Assembly (NCBI GenBank): GCA_021648745.1
Contig: JAKISE010000021.1
Location: forward strand, 1-40,187
Direction of reading: 5' to 3'
DNA: 40,187 bases
DNA from: Cyclobacteriaceae bacterium
Lineage (GTDB): Bacteria; Bacteroidota; Bacteroidia; Cytophagales; Cyclobacteriaceae
The translations under genes and the position numbers were made by a program. This document shows positions 15,895 to 24,641 of the stretch, piece after piece. Position 1 is the first letter of the stretch. Each line of letters starts with the position of its first letter. The notes beneath the pieces were generated by a model that made no database searches, was not told the origin of the DNA, and saw only the letters and a list, made by a program, of their open reading frames with translations.

Positions 15895-16869
15895 TTAATC
15901 CCAATCCAATAACCGTTTTTGGCCTTCTAACTTTTGAATGTCGGTAACATCTTGGCTCATTTCAACCACACCTTTGTAATTTTTGTTTTTATCTCTAATC
16001 GCAAAATAACGGATATGGGTCATTCTACCCTTAAAAGGAATCCAGAATTCAGCCACATCTTTGGTGCCTGCTTTAAATTCATCTACAATGCGAATAACCA
16101 TATCTACACTGCGTGGAGGGTGGCAGAATTTAACTTCACGCCCAATAATACCTTTGCTTCGTTTAAACACCCGATCTTCCCCACGGTTATAAAAAATAAC
16201 CTTGTCGTTTTCATCTACATAGGTAATATCAACGGGTAAAAATCGAAGGAGCAGATTCACCTGTTCGGGTGTCATATAGCCTTCATCGTAGTGATACGTA
16301 TTGTCTAATGAAAAAGATAGTTTTCGTTCTTTGGTATCTTCACTTGGGTGGATATAGGCTTCCTCAATGGCTGGGTATGGAGTTGGTTTATAAGCAAGCA
16401 TCCAACCCATTTCTTCATCTCCTTCGTAAAATTCCTTCCAATCATCCTCGGTTAAAAGCTCCATTGCATTTGGAAATAAACGCATATCTTCAATAGATAA
16501 TAGGCGTTGAATTTCGGAAATTAGCATAGGCAATTCTTCCTTGATTTTTGAAATGCTCTTCGATTCATTAAGGGCATTGAGACTTCTAATTTGGTCTCTA
16601 ATACCATCATGAAAAGCCCACATGCCTTGACTAGGGCCATTCCATCCATGCTTTTCTAGGTAAGGGAATAACTGGTTTTCTTTACGAGCAAACCGCTTTT
16701 CAATCGTAGCTAATTGATTAAAAATATTAAAATATTTTTGAAATTCAGCTTCGAAATCAATGGCTGTGAGCTCTTGTAATAAATCTTGAATAAGAGTACT
16801 TTCTTCGTAATAAACTTTTACAGGATGACTTTCGGGAAGTTGTTCAACCGTGGGCAAAAAGGTGTTCAT
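15895..16869 (-). CDS. Hemerythrin-PAS protein, DUF438-like
   Basis: Protein of about 324 aa from the internal ATG at 16869, preferred because the 29 codons upstream are not conserved-looking. The N-terminal half is a four-helix hemerythrin-type domain with metal-ligand candidates in ENQLFPYLEKHG, AFHDGIRDQI and EDMRLFPNAMELL. The C-terminal half is a PAS domain (DITYVDENDKVIFYN to GVVEMSQDV). Such proteins are thought to sense oxygen, nitric oxide or redox state, and have no output domain, so the mode of action is open. It converges on the sHdr locus and ends 46 nt from the hypothetical gene; a link to sHdr respiration is only a guess. Confidence 0.8.
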   Translation of the reverse strand: MNTFLPTVEQLPESHPVKVYYEESTLIQDLLQELTAIDFEAEFQKYFNIFNQLATIEKRFARKENQLFPYLEKHGWNGPSQGMWAFHDGIRDQIRSLNALNESKSISKIKEELPMLISEIQRLLSIEDMRLFPNAMELLTEDDWKEFYEGDEEMGWMLAYKPTPYPAIEEAYIHPSEDTKERKLSFSLDNTYHYDEGYMTPEQVNLLLRFLPVDITYVDENDKVIFYNRGEDRVFKRSKGIIGREVKFCHPPRSVDMVIRIVDEFKAGTKDVAEFWIPFKGRMTHIRYFAIRDKNKNYKGVVEMSQDVTDIQKLEGQKRLLDWD

Positions 16870-17141
16870 AATTATTTTAGGCTTAAAAATTAATATATAT
16901 ACTGTGCCTACATACCTCGGTGTTAAACCGCAAAAATGGGTATGAGAAAAAATCAATAGTATAGCCTACCACAAAGTTGCAAACTTTATTTGTAATTATT
17001 CTAAATAAGGAGTTGTTTTTAATTTTGTCAAGTCAGCTGGTGACTTTATTTAATAGTATTACTGCTATGTAATTTATGTTCTTCGAATTATCTTGCTGAG
17101 TCACCTGTCGACTATGTTCAAGAACTCGCAATTTGGCTTGT

Positions 17142-18482
17142 TTATTCTATAACAGCAATTTGTTTATTTGCTAATTTAATAAACCGAATAAACACCCAAA
17201 CCCCAGCAATAGTGAGCCCTAAGAATAGCCCAAACCAAATACCTGAGGCTCCATAATTATAATTAAAAGCCAAAACATAGCCCAAAGGCAATGCAATTAG
17301 CCAGTAAGAAATAAATGTAATAATGGTTGGAATTTTAACGTCTTTCATTCCACGCAAGGCTCCCAAGGAAATTACTTGAATTCCATCTGATATTTGAAAA
17401 AGTGCGGCAACTACTAGCAGTCCGGCTGCGATGCTAACTACTTCAGGTTTATCATTATAAAGAAGAGGGAGGGCATCTTTGCCAATTATAAATAGCGCAG
17501 CAAAAACAACCATTAAGGCTGTGCCCATGGCTATTAATGTGAGTGCTGCGTTTTTCATTGTTTTATAATTCTTTTTACCAAGTTGATTGCCTACCCGAAT
17601 GGCAGCAGCAGCACCAAGGCCTGAAACTGTCATATAGGAGATAGAAGCCATATTAATGGCAATTTGATGGGCAGCTTGTGTGGGAGCGCCAATCCAGCCC
17701 ATCATTAAAGCAGCCATGCTAAAAGCTCCTACTTCAAACACAAATTGAAGACCAGCAGGAATGCCAATACGAAGTAAATCCTTGATTAAACTAAAATTTA
17801 GATTTTGCAGCCCTAATCCATCTAAATAAGGTTTAAATCTTTTGTTCTTAAGCACATAAATAACCATCACAATGGCCATTATAATTCGTGAAATTAGTGT
17901 AGCAATTCCAGCACCTACAAGTCCCATTTCTGGCGCCCCAAATTTTCCGTAAATCAGTATATAATTTAGAATTACATTTAGTACGTTTATGCTTACCGAA
18001 ACTACCATTGGTGCTTTGGTCATGGAAAGACCTTCACTAAATTGACGAAATGATTGAAATATCAGAAGTGGAATCATAGAGAAGCCAATGATGAACATAT
18101 AGGGTGTAGCTTGCTCTACTACCGCTTGCTCTTGGCCCAACAAATGCAAATTTTGGGCAGCAAGCATTACCGCTCCAAAGAGAATAATTCCGAGCACTGT
18201 GTTTACTAACAGCCCGTGTCTGAGTACTTGTCCACACTGTTTTTTATCTCCTTGCCCGTCAGCAAAACCAACAAGAGGGGTTATGGCAAACGATACACCC
18301 AAACCGAAGGTCATAAAAAAATAAAAGATGGCATTTCCTAAAGAAGCTCCTGCCAACGGAATATAGCCCACCTGACCTACCATCATATTATCAGCCACAC
18401 CTACCAATACCTGCCCAAGCTGGCTTGCCATCACGGGCACCGCAAGATTTACATTTATTTTAAGGTGTTCTTTTATAGTCAT
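17142..18482 (-). CDS. MATE-family multidrug/sodium antiporter
   Basis: Inner-membrane efflux protein of 446 aa with twelve predicted helices in two MatE halves. N-terminal signature NLAVPVMASQLGQVLVGVADNMMVG and the second-half motif RIGIPAGLQFVFEVGAFS are typical of NorM/DinF-like MATE. It would export cationic compounds using Na+ or H+. The gene is a single unit, with its own -7 box upstream. Confidence 0.93.
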   Translation of the reverse strand: MTIKEHLKINVNLAVPVMASQLGQVLVGVADNMMVGQVGYIPLAGASLGNAIFYFFMTFGLGVSFAITPLVGFADGQGDKKQCGQVLRHGLLVNTVLGIILFGAVMLAAQNLHLLGQEQAVVEQATPYMFIIGFSMIPLLIFQSFRQFSEGLSMTKAPMVVSVSINVLNVILNYILIYGKFGAPEMGLVGAGIATLISRIIMAIVMVIYVLKNKRFKPYLDGLGLQNLNFSLIKDLLRIGIPAGLQFVFEVGAFSMAALMMGWIGAPTQAAHQIAINMASISYMTVSGLGAAAAIRVGNQLGKKNYKTMKNAALTLIAMGTALMVVFAALFIIGKDALPLLYNDKPEVVSIAAGLLVVAALFQISDGIQVISLGALRGMKDVKIPTIITFISYWLIALPLGYVLAFNYNYGASGIWFGLFLGLTIAGVWVFIRFIKLANKQIAVIE

Positions 18483-18501
18483 AATGAGTTAGGCAAGTCG
18501 C

Positions 18502-18509
18502 CAAAAATA
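18502..18509 (-). promoter_or_regulatory. -7 promoter box for the MATE gene
   Basis: TATTTTTG on the minus strand matches the Bacteroidota -7 consensus TAnnTTTG and lies 19 nt before the start codon. No clear -33 TTTG was found at the expected spacing. Confidence 0.5.
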
Positions 18510-18566
18510 GCCCATTTAAGGTTAGCTATCTGTAGGAATGATTGTAAATTCGCCAATAATTTAGAT

Positions 18567-18680
18567 GTCATTGCGAATCCCGTTCTTAGGTTTTAGAACA
18601 ACAATATTGTAAATGGGATGAAGCAATCTGTTATTATTTAATAGATTACTTCTCCCGATAAAAATCGGGATCGTAATGAC
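18567..18680. repeat. Dispersed palindromic repeat, copy 2
   Basis: Outer arms GTCATTGCG (18567-18575) and CGTAATGAC (18672-18680), middle arms GAAGCAATCT (18620-18629) and AGATTACTTC (18643-18652), plus an added hairpin TCCCGAT/ATCGGGA (18653-18670). Same family as 2252-2322 and 22287-22543. It fills the divergent gap between the MATE and RNase HII genes. Confidence 0.75.
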
Positions 18681-18705
18681 GCATAAATATTAAATTATCA
18701 TCTGT

Positions 18706-19311
18706 ATGTTGCTCTCTAACTTTACCCCTAATTTAATTGAAGCCGGCTGCGATGAAGCTGGCCGTGGTTGCTTGGCTGGCCCAGTTGTGGCTGCTGCTGT
18801 TATTTTGCCAAAGAAATACAAAAACTCCTTATTAAATGACTCTAAAAAACTAACCTCAAAGAATAGAGAACAACTACGAACTGAAATAGAAAAAGATGCC
18901 TTAGCTTATGCTGTAGCATTTGTAGATCATAAGGAGATAGACGAAATTAATATCTTAAATGCTTCGTTTTTAGCTATGCATAGAGCCGTAGTTAAGCTGA
19001 GCAAAATTCCTGAATTATTGTTAATTGATGGCAACCGGTTTAAACCTTATCCTAATATCAATCATGAGTGCATTATTAAAGGTGATAGCAAGTATTTATC
19101 CATTGCAGCAGCTTCTATTTTAGCAAAAACCTACCGAGATGAATATATGCTGAAACTAGATAGTGAATTTCCTGGGTATGGTTGGGCTAAAAATATGGGC
19201 TACCCCACAAAAGAGCATAGAGAGGGAATTAGAAAACTTGGTGTTACGCCATATCACCGCATGAGCTTTCGATTATTGCCTGAGCAGATTGAGTTGTTTG
19301 ACAAGGTTTAG
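18706..19311 (+). CDS. rnhB: Ribonuclease HII
   Basis: Removes RNA from RNA-DNA hybrids and single ribonucleotides from DNA. 201 aa, normal size. Catalytic D16-E17 in GCDEAGRGCLAGP, the third acid in LLIDGNRF at about residue 108, and the C-terminal GYPTKEHREGIRKLGVTPYHRMSF motif with metal ligand region are all present. Its stop codon overlaps the end of the convergent moeA gene by 4 nt. Confidence 0.95.
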   Translation: MLLSNFTPNLIEAGCDEAGRGCLAGPVVAAAVILPKKYKNSLLNDSKKLTSKNREQLRTEIEKDALAYAVAFVDHKEIDEINILNASFLAMHRAVVKLSKIPELLLIDGNRFKPYPNINHECIIKGDSKYLSIAAASILAKTYRDEYMLKLDSEFPGYGWAKNMGYPTKEHREGIRKLGVTPYHRMSFRLLPEQIELFDKV

Positions 19312-20504
19312 AATCTATAACTCAAACAATCAAACACTTCTCCTTTCTTAAAATCTATTTTACCCATAGGTAATTCCAAAAAACCATCAGCATCTGCTAG
19401 GTTGGCTAAATCACCAGAGCCGTGGCCAGGTAATGGCGTAGCCATAAATTGTCCTTCGTTGGTATAGGCAAGCTTAACTTGCAAGAAGTAAGTTAGGTTA
19501 GGTTTAAAGGAAAAGTCACTGGCAAGTTTAGCTTTTACTTTTAAGGGTTCTACACCTTCGCTTCTAAGCAAAAAAGGGATAACATAGCGGTTTAAGCCAA
19601 CAAATGTGGAATTAGGATTGCCCGGTAAAGCAAACACCGCTCCATTTGAGTAGGTTCCGAACCAGAATGGTTTGCCTGGGCGTTGTTTTACAAAATGGAA
19701 TTGTTTTTCAACACCTAATTCTGCCAATATCTCAGGTACAAAATCTAATTTACCTTTAGATACGCCCCCGCTCAGAATAACAACTTCGTGTTCCTTTAAT
19801 ATTTTCTCCAATGCTTTTTTAAGCTTCTTTTTATCATCTATAATGTGAAAAATATTGCTTGAATATCCTTTGGAGGTTAAGTGAGCCCGTAAATTATACA
19901 CATTCGATTTTCTGATCTGGTGTGCCAAAGGCGTTTTGTTAATTTCCACTAATTCATCACCCGTAGCGACAATAGCCACTTTTATTCTTTTTTGAACCAA
20001 CATTTTGCTCTTACCAACGGTGGCCAAAACGCCAATTTCAGCAGCGGTTATCTGCGTTCTTTTTTTGATAAGTATATCTTTTTCCTTACGATCGGAACCT
20101 TGAGGGTGAACATGTTGGCTTGGCTTAACAGTAAGATTTTCTCCAGTAATTGCCATACCATCCTCGATAACTATATCTTCATACTTAATAATGGTATCTG
20201 CATTAAATGGGCAAACAGCACCAGTCATTACTTCTATACAATGACCAGATTCTTTCAGTGTAATTTTAGGAGAGCCGGCAGGTAATAATTCTTGAATCTT
20301 AAAACTTTTTTTACCAGCTTGCCAGTCTGTAAATCTGATAGCAATGCCATCCATCATTGTCCGATCGAAAGGAGGAAAATCTCTATCAGCAATAATATCT
20401 TCTGCTAATACCCTTCCAAGGCAATTATCGAACTCTACCTGTTCGGTATTAGTTATTTTAATCGAATTAAGAATTATTTTATCTATTTCTGCAACTGTAA
20501 TCAT
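19308..20504 (-). CDS. moeA: Molybdopterin molybdenumtransferase MoeA
   Basis: Inserts molybdate into adenylylated molybdopterin. About 398 aa from ATG 20504; an upstream extension to 20579 is unlikely because it would run into moaC. Motifs: FPPFDRTMMDGIAI near the N-terminus, VATGDELVE, LSGGVSKGKLDFVPE, and LPGNPNSTFVG. Divergent from moaC with a 70-75 bp shared promoter region. Confidence 0.94.
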   Translation of the reverse strand: MITVAEIDKIILNSIKITNTEQVEFDNCLGRVLAEDIIADRDFPPFDRTMMDGIAIRFTDWQAGKKSFKIQELLPAGSPKITLKESGHCIEVMTGAVCPFNADTIIKYEDIVIEDGMAITGENLTVKPSQHVHPQGSDRKEKDILIKKRTQITAAEIGVLATVGKSKMLVQKRIKVAIVATGDELVEINKTPLAHQIRKSNVYNLRAHLTSKGYSSNIFHIIDDKKKLKKALEKILKEHEVVILSGGVSKGKLDFVPEILAELGVEKQFHFVKQRPGKPFWFGTYSNGAVFALPGNPNSTFVGLNRYVIPFLLRSEGVEPLKVKAKLASDFSFKPNLTYFLQVKLAYTNEGQFMATPLPGHGSGDLANLADADGFLELPMGKIDFKKGEVFDCLSYRF

Positions 20505-20546
20505 ATCAAAAAAAGTTTTGGTAAAAGTAATACCGCAATCATTAGT

Positions 20547-20554
20547 TATCTTTG
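20547..20554 (+). promoter_or_regulatory. -7 promoter box for moaC
   Basis: TATCTTTG matches TAnnTTTG exactly and would give a 5' leader of about 13-20 nt before moaC. It lies in the short divergent region between moeA and moaC. Confidence 0.6.
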
Positions 20555-20579
20555 TTCTACTCCAAATAATTGAATGCAA

Positions 20580-21053
20580 ATGAGCAAATTAACACATGTA
20601 GACCCCAAAGGTAACCCAGCTATGGTGGATGTTTCTGTAAAGCAAATCACGCAACGGGTGGCTGTTGCGCAAAGTATTGTAGAGCTTGGTGAAGAAATTA
20701 TGGCAGAGCTAAAAGATGGAGAATTATACTCAAAAAAAGGCCCTGTTTTTCATACTGCAATTATCGCTGGCACCATGGGTGCTAAAAAAACGGCAGAGCT
20801 AATTCCGTTTTGCCATCCAGTAGGAATGGAGGATTGTAAAATTGAAATTACAACTCAAGGAACTCAAGCAATCATAACATGTACCGCTAAGGTAGAAGCA
20901 AAAACAGGTATCGAAATGGAAGCTATTACAGGAGCAAGTATTGCTGCTATTACCATTTACGATATGTGCAAAGCTATGAGCCATAATATAGAAATTAGGA
21001 GTACCCGTTTGCTAGAAAAAAGAGGAGGAAAGAAGGACTTTAAATTCGCATAG
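20580..21053 (+). CDS. moaC: Cyclic pyranopterin monophosphate synthase MoaC
   Basis: Second half of the first step of molybdenum-cofactor synthesis. 157 aa from ATG 20580 (MSKLTHVDPKG, matching the usual N-terminus); ATG 20574 is two codons upstream. Conserved LIPFCHPVGMEDC, KTGIEMEAITGAS and TIYDMCKAM. It is followed after 32 nt by mobA. No moaA, moaE or moaD is in the window. Confidence 0.95.
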   Translation: MSKLTHVDPKGNPAMVDVSVKQITQRVAVAQSIVELGEEIMAELKDGELYSKKGPVFHTAIIAGTMGAKKTAELIPFCHPVGMEDCKIEITTQGTQAIITCTAKVEAKTGIEMEAITGASIAAITIYDMCKAMSHNIEIRSTRLLEKRGGKKDFKFA

Positions 21054-21085
21054 AATATTTTTCACATCATAATTCTAAATTTATT

Positions 21086-22198
21086 ATGTCACATCAAAAA
21101 CACGCAAAACTACAAAAGCCAATAGGTGGAAAATTTGGTAGAAATGAACTTGGAATAATGGGAGCTCCATGTGGAGAGATTAAAGCATTATCTGCAAAAC
21201 TTATCGACTTATTAAAGGCGCACTGGAATGTTGGATATATTGATGCAGATCATAACGCTCCTGAAGAAGAGGGCTGGAGTGCCCTACATTATGGTGCTGT
21301 TGCAGAATTTGTTGATAAGATCTCTTTTAAGAGGTCAGATTCGTTAAACCAAGAACCAGATTTTAGGAATGTCGATCTCACACTTATTAATGCCAATCAT
21401 CATAAAGCGGCTACTCAAATTGCCTTCGTGCACCCTAAAAAAGACCTTGTAAAAAAACAAGATAAGCTTGCCAATGTGGCTATGGTAATTTTAGAGGATT
21501 CGATTGAGGCAATACCCGATTATTTAGTTGCCCATATTAATAATACAGAAGTACCCGTTTATAAGGCCTCTGAGATTGAGAAAATTACACAATTTATTGA
21601 CGGCTGGTTGCGAAATAGGATTCCCAAGCTTTATGGTTTAGTGTTGGCTGGGGGCAAAAGTACTCGAATGAATTCGGATAAATCTAAGCTTGAATATCAT
21701 AATAAACCTCAGCATAAACATGCTATTGAATTATTAGAAAATGTGTGTGAAAAAGTATTTGTATCAAGTCGTGATGAAACGCAAAGTGCTGATTTTGAAG
21801 TGGCTAGCATTACAGATACATTTATTGGATTAGGGCCTTATGGAGGCATTTTAAGTGCGTTTATGCAAGAACCCAATGTGGCCTGGTTGGTAATAGCGGT
21901 TGATTTACCTTTCTTAGATGAAACAACCATTGGCAATTTGGTGGAGCATCGGAATCCTTCTAAACTAGCTACCTGCTTTATCGATCCTCAAAATGAATTT
22001 CCAGAGCCTTTAATATCTATTTGGGAACCAAAAGCCTATCCTCGTATGCTCAATTTTTTATCAAAAGGCTACTCGTGCCCTCGTAAGGTGCTTATTAATA
22101 GCGATGTGGAGGTGTTAACAGAGCGTAATGTGCAAGCATTAACCAATGTTAATACGCCCGAAGAGTTTAACGAAGCCCTCAAAATAATTAATGGATAA
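21086..22198 (+). CDS. mobA: MobB-like/MobA fusion, molybdenum cofactor guanylyltransferase
   Basis: 370 aa in two parts. The C-terminal half (about 185-370) is a MobA nucleotidyltransferase: LVLAGGKSTRMNSDKSKLEYH, LGPYGGILSAF and AVDLPFLDE. It links GMP to molybdopterin. The N-terminal half (1-180) resembles MobB, but the P-loop reads GAPCGEIKALS in place of GxxxxGKT, so GTP hydrolysis is doubtful. Same operon as moaC by spacing. Confidence 0.85.
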   Translation: MSHQKHAKLQKPIGGKFGRNELGIMGAPCGEIKALSAKLIDLLKAHWNVGYIDADHNAPEEEGWSALHYGAVAEFVDKISFKRSDSLNQEPDFRNVDLTLINANHHKAATQIAFVHPKKDLVKKQDKLANVAMVILEDSIEAIPDYLVAHINNTEVPVYKASEIEKITQFIDGWLRNRIPKLYGLVLAGGKSTRMNSDKSKLEYHNKPQHKHAIELLENVCEKVFVSSRDETQSADFEVASITDTFIGLGPYGGILSAFMQEPNVAWLVIAVDLPFLDETTIGNLVEHRNPSKLATCFIDPQNEFPEPLISIWEPKAYPRMLNFLSKGYSCPRKVLINSDVEVLTERNVQALTNVNTPEEFNEALKIING

Positions 22199-22286
22199 GA
22201 ACGTATCCCAATTAGCTGCTCATTCTATTATCAGCAATTAGTGAAGTGTAACAAATATCATTGCTAATCACCTTCTCAAAAACAAC

Positions 22287-22543
22287 GTCATTACGATTTT
22301 GATTTTTATCGGGAGAAGTCATCTATTACAAATAAATAGTGTCTCTTAGAAAACACCTCATAATTAAAAATGTTTATTAGGGTCATATTTTTACTTTTTT
22401 CTAATCGGTTGATGCTCAGGCATCAACTCATAGAAAGAAAGTTAAAATCTACTCCCTACTAATTCATTTTATAAAAAAAGACCTGTTTTCTAAGAGACAC
22501 TAAATAACAGGTTGTTTCAGTTGTGCCTCCTTTGCAATTGACG
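22287..22543. repeat. Dispersed palindromic repeat, copy 3, split by a MITE
   Basis: The left part (22287-22328) matches the inverse of copy 2 (GTCATTACGAT..., TTTTTATCGGGAGAAGT...). The right part (22507-22543), read on the minus strand, matches copy 1 (GTCA-TTGC-, GGAGGCACAAC, GAAACAACCTG). The two halves are joined once the 161-bp element at 22340-22500 and one target duplication are removed. This stretch of 419 nt (22199-22617) has no gene. Confidence 0.65.
22340..22500. mobile_element. 161-bp MITE with 17-bp perfect terminal inverted repeats and 6-bp target duplication
   Basis: Left end GTGTCTCTTAGAAAACA (22340-22356) and right end TGTTTTCTAAGAGACAC (22484-22500) are exact reverse complements. 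Both sides carry TAAATA (22334-22339 and 22501-22506), a direct duplication made on insertion. An internal hairpin GTTGATGC-TCAG-GCATCAAC is at 22408-22427. There is no open reading frame for a transposase, so it would move only with a transposase supplied from elsewhere. The parent IS family is not identifiable here. Confidence 0.9.
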
Positions 22544-22605
22544 CTATTGGCTTCAGTCGCGCAACAAGGGTTCAAAATCCAATAACATCTAATCGAAATA
22601 CTTCG

Positions 22606-22613
22606 TATATTTA
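22606..22613 (+). promoter_or_regulatory. -7 promoter box of the DUF433/PIN-like pair
   Basis: TATATTTA (one mismatch to TAnnTTTG) ends 4 nt before the ATG at 22618, which implies a leaderless or near-leaderless transcript. Confidence 0.5.
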
Positions 22614-22617
22614 CATT

Positions 22618-22848
22618 ATGAGTTTAGCTATACAGCGTATTAGTATCGACCCTACGATTTGCCACGGCAAACCAATAATAAGAGGTATGCGTTGGCCCGT
22701 AGAAGTAATTTTAGATTTACTAAGTGCAGGCATGAGCCCCAAAGAAATTGTAAATGACCACCCCGAACTTGAGCTAGAAGATATTACGGCAAGCTTAAAT
22801 TATGCTAAAAAATCTGTTTCTGGCGAGGTTTTACAATTTACTAATTAG
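22618..22848 (+). CDS. DUF433 antitoxin
   Basis: 76-aa DUF433 protein with a winged/helix-turn-helix-like DNA-binding fold, the antitoxin of pairs with DUF5615 PIN-like toxins. Signature RISIDPTICHGKPIIRGMRWPVEVILDLL and LEDITASLNYA is complete. Its stop codon is directly followed by the GTG of the toxin gene, so the pair is one transcript. The antitoxin likely represses its own promoter. Confidence 0.88.
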   Translation: MSLAIQRISIDPTICHGKPIIRGMRWPVEVILDLLSAGMSPKEIVNDHPELELEDITASLNYAKKSVSGEVLQFTN

Positions 22849-23211
22849 GTGCAGTTTCTTTGCGATGTTCATATTTCAATAAAAGTTGCTAAACGCATTT
22901 CGAAATTAGGTTACAAAGCAGAACATATCAATAGTATTTTAGATAAATGGCATACTAAAGATAAAGACATTGCCAATTATGTAGATAAGCATAACCTTAT
23001 TTTAATAACCAAAGATCAAGATTTTAGGAATAGTTATTTACTTAACCACTCACCTAAAAAACTTCTTAAAATCAATTTAGGAAATATTTCTAATAAAGAG
23101 ATGTTGCAAATAGTAGAAAATCACCTCAATCAAATTGAACTTATAGAGCAATCTAATAGCTCTTTTATGATAGAAATAAACAAGACAGGTATCTGGGTAC
23201 TTACTAAGTAA
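22849..23211 (+). CDS. DUF5615 PIN-like toxin (putative ribonuclease)
   Basis: 120 aa, PIN/Mut7-C-like nuclease fold. Acidic residues typical of the active site occur in FLCDVHIS (D6), KDKDIANYV and LITKDQDF. Starts with GTG immediately after the antitoxin stop; no ATG is available upstream. Expected to cleave RNA when freed from the DUF433 partner. Confidence 0.85.
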   Translation: MQFLCDVHISIKVAKRISKLGYKAEHINSILDKWHTKDKDIANYVDKHNLILITKDQDFRNSYLLNHSPKKLLKINLGNISNKEMLQIVENHLNQIELIEQSNSSFMIEINKTGIWVLTK

Positions 23212-23224
23212 TTAGTGCTAACCT

Positions 23225-23497
23225 ATGGCTATAATAAATAAAATTATTAAGGATAAAACAGAATTTTATATACCAATTAGTTGCTCTTTTTACGATTATT
23301 TAGAGGAAGCGGCTACTTTAAGAAAAGTATCAATAATTGAATTTGAGAAGGAGGACAAAACCGTAATTATTGAATCCATCATTAAGACATTTTTTATTAA
23401 AGATAAGGTTGAATATATGTTGCTGGGAAATAAGCAATCAATCAGATTAGATAACTTGATTTCGTTTAATGGTAAGCCATTACCTAAGAATTGTTGA
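23225..23497 (+). CDS. Rof-like (Rho-binding antiterminator family) protein
   Basis: 90 aa. The order YIPISCSFYDYLEEAATL..., then EYMLLGNKQSIRLDNLISF follows the Rof/YaeO family pattern (Y-PI-C--YD-LE-A, then a C-terminal small beta barrel ending IRLD-I). In E. coli Rof binds Rho and inhibits termination. It starts 13 nt after the PIN-like toxin and could be part of that operon or a moved-in gene. Family call is from pattern memory. Confidence 0.65.
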   Translation: MAIINKIIKDKTEFYIPISCSFYDYLEEAATLRKVSIIEFEKEDKTVIIESIIKTFFIKDKVEYMLLGNKQSIRLDNLISFNGKPLPKNC

Positions 23498-23570
23498 AAA
23501 ATGGTTTAGCTCTATGTACAATAGCTTTTTAAAACTCTTAATATTGCTTCCTGCTATTGTCCCTCTAGAT

Positions 23571-23611
23571 TACACTGATTTATTTCTACGAAAATCAGCG
23601 ATATCTGCGAG
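23571..23611. repeat. Dispersed repeat fragment with CTGATTT/AAATCAG hairpin
   Basis: CTGATTT (23575-23581) pairs with AAATCAG (23592-23598), followed by CGATATCTGCGAG, a sequence of a type often scattered in Bacteroidota intergenic DNA. No coding function is seen between 23498 and 23654. Confidence 0.45.
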
Positions 23612-23654
23612 AAAGATAAAAGGGGGTAGAATATTCTTTTTTAAATACTAATAA

Positions 23655-24641
23655 ATGAAAATACTCGTAACAGGAGCCGATGGATTTTTAGGCAATAACA
23701 TTGTTCGCGAACTTTTAGCAAGAGGGTTTGAAATAAACGCCTTTGTTCAAAAAAATAGCCCCGTTACAACCTTGGATAATTTGCCCGTTAATAAAATTTA
23801 TGGTGATATCCTTAATCCTTCAGAAGTAGAAGCAGCAGCCAACGGATGCGATTATATTATTCATGCCGCAGCAAATACTTCTATTTGGCCACAACGTTCT
23901 GAGATTATTAGAAAAGTGAATTACGATGGCACACTAAACGTAATTAATGCAGCCTTAAAAACTAAGGCAAAACGACTGGTTGCTATTGGTACGGCTACTT
24001 CTTTTGGGCATGGTACAGTAGATAAGCCTGGCGATGAAAACTCCCCTTTTAAATCAGCAAAATATGGACTGGATTACATTGATTCTAAGTTGGCAGCCCA
24101 AGAGGCTATTTTAAAATCGGTAGCAAAGGATGAACTAGATGCGGTGATATTAAATCCTACGTTTATGTTAGGCTCTTATGATACCAAACCAAGTAGTGGA
24201 GCCTTACTTTTGGCATTATATAATAAAGAAGTACCAGGTTATACCAATGGAGGTAAGAATTTTGTACACGTAAAAGATGTGGCAGTGGCGGCCTGCAACG
24301 CACTTATAATGGGTGCCAAAGGAGAATGTTATTTAATGGCCAACGAAAATTTGAGTTATAAAGAGTTTAATAAATTGGTGGCTGATGAGTTATTGATTAA
24401 GCCTCCTTCTCTTAAAATTCCGAATGTTTTTATTCTAATTTATGGTTTCATTTCTCAACTGTTTGCGCAACTAACAAAAACAGAACCCAAAGTAAGTTTG
24501 GCCGTTGCTCGGCTTAGTTTGATTACTAATTACTTTACAGCAGCTAAAGCGATAAAAGAACTAAACATGCCACAAACACCCATAAAAATTGCAGTTAACG
24601 AAGCCTTTGAGTGGTTTAAAGAAAATGGATATTTAAAATAA
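23655..24641 (+). CDS. NAD-dependent epimerase/dehydratase-family protein (extended SDR)
   Basis: 328 aa with Rossmann motif TGADGFLGNNIVREL (residues 6-20), DYIIHAAANTS and the catalytic Y-x3-K in YIDSK (about 140). Resembles HpnA-like or dihydroflavonol-reductase-type SDRs that act on sugars, hopanoids or lipids; substrate not defined. Its stop overlaps the ATG of the next SDR gene by 1 nt, so the two probably share a pathway. Confidence 0.88.
   Translation: MKILVTGADGFLGNNIVRELLARGFEINAFVQKNSPVTTLDNLPVNKIYGDILNPSEVEAAANGCDYIIHAAANTSIWPQRSEIIRKVNYDGTLNVINAALKTKAKRLVAIGTATSFGHGTVDKPGDENSPFKSAKYGLDYIDSKLAAQEAILKSVAKDELDAVILNPTFMLGSYDTKPSSGALLLALYNKEVPGYTNGGKNFVHVKDVAVAACNALIMGAKGECYLMANENLSYKEFNKLVADELLIKPPSLKIPNVFILIYGFISQLFAQLTKTEPKVSLAVARLSLITNYFTAAKAIKELNMPQTPIKIAVNEAFEWFKENGYLK

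Noticed and set aside
16957..17141. Imperfect inverted repeat (17030-17047 with 17098-17115) as an operator or terminator
   Set aside because: Only about 12 of 15 bases pair and there is no conserved neighbour or T-run; it could arise by chance in AT-rich DNA.
23469..23651. A 60-aa open frame after the Rof-like gene
   Set aside because: It overlaps the Rof-like gene and runs through a dispersed repeat; composition is not protein-like.
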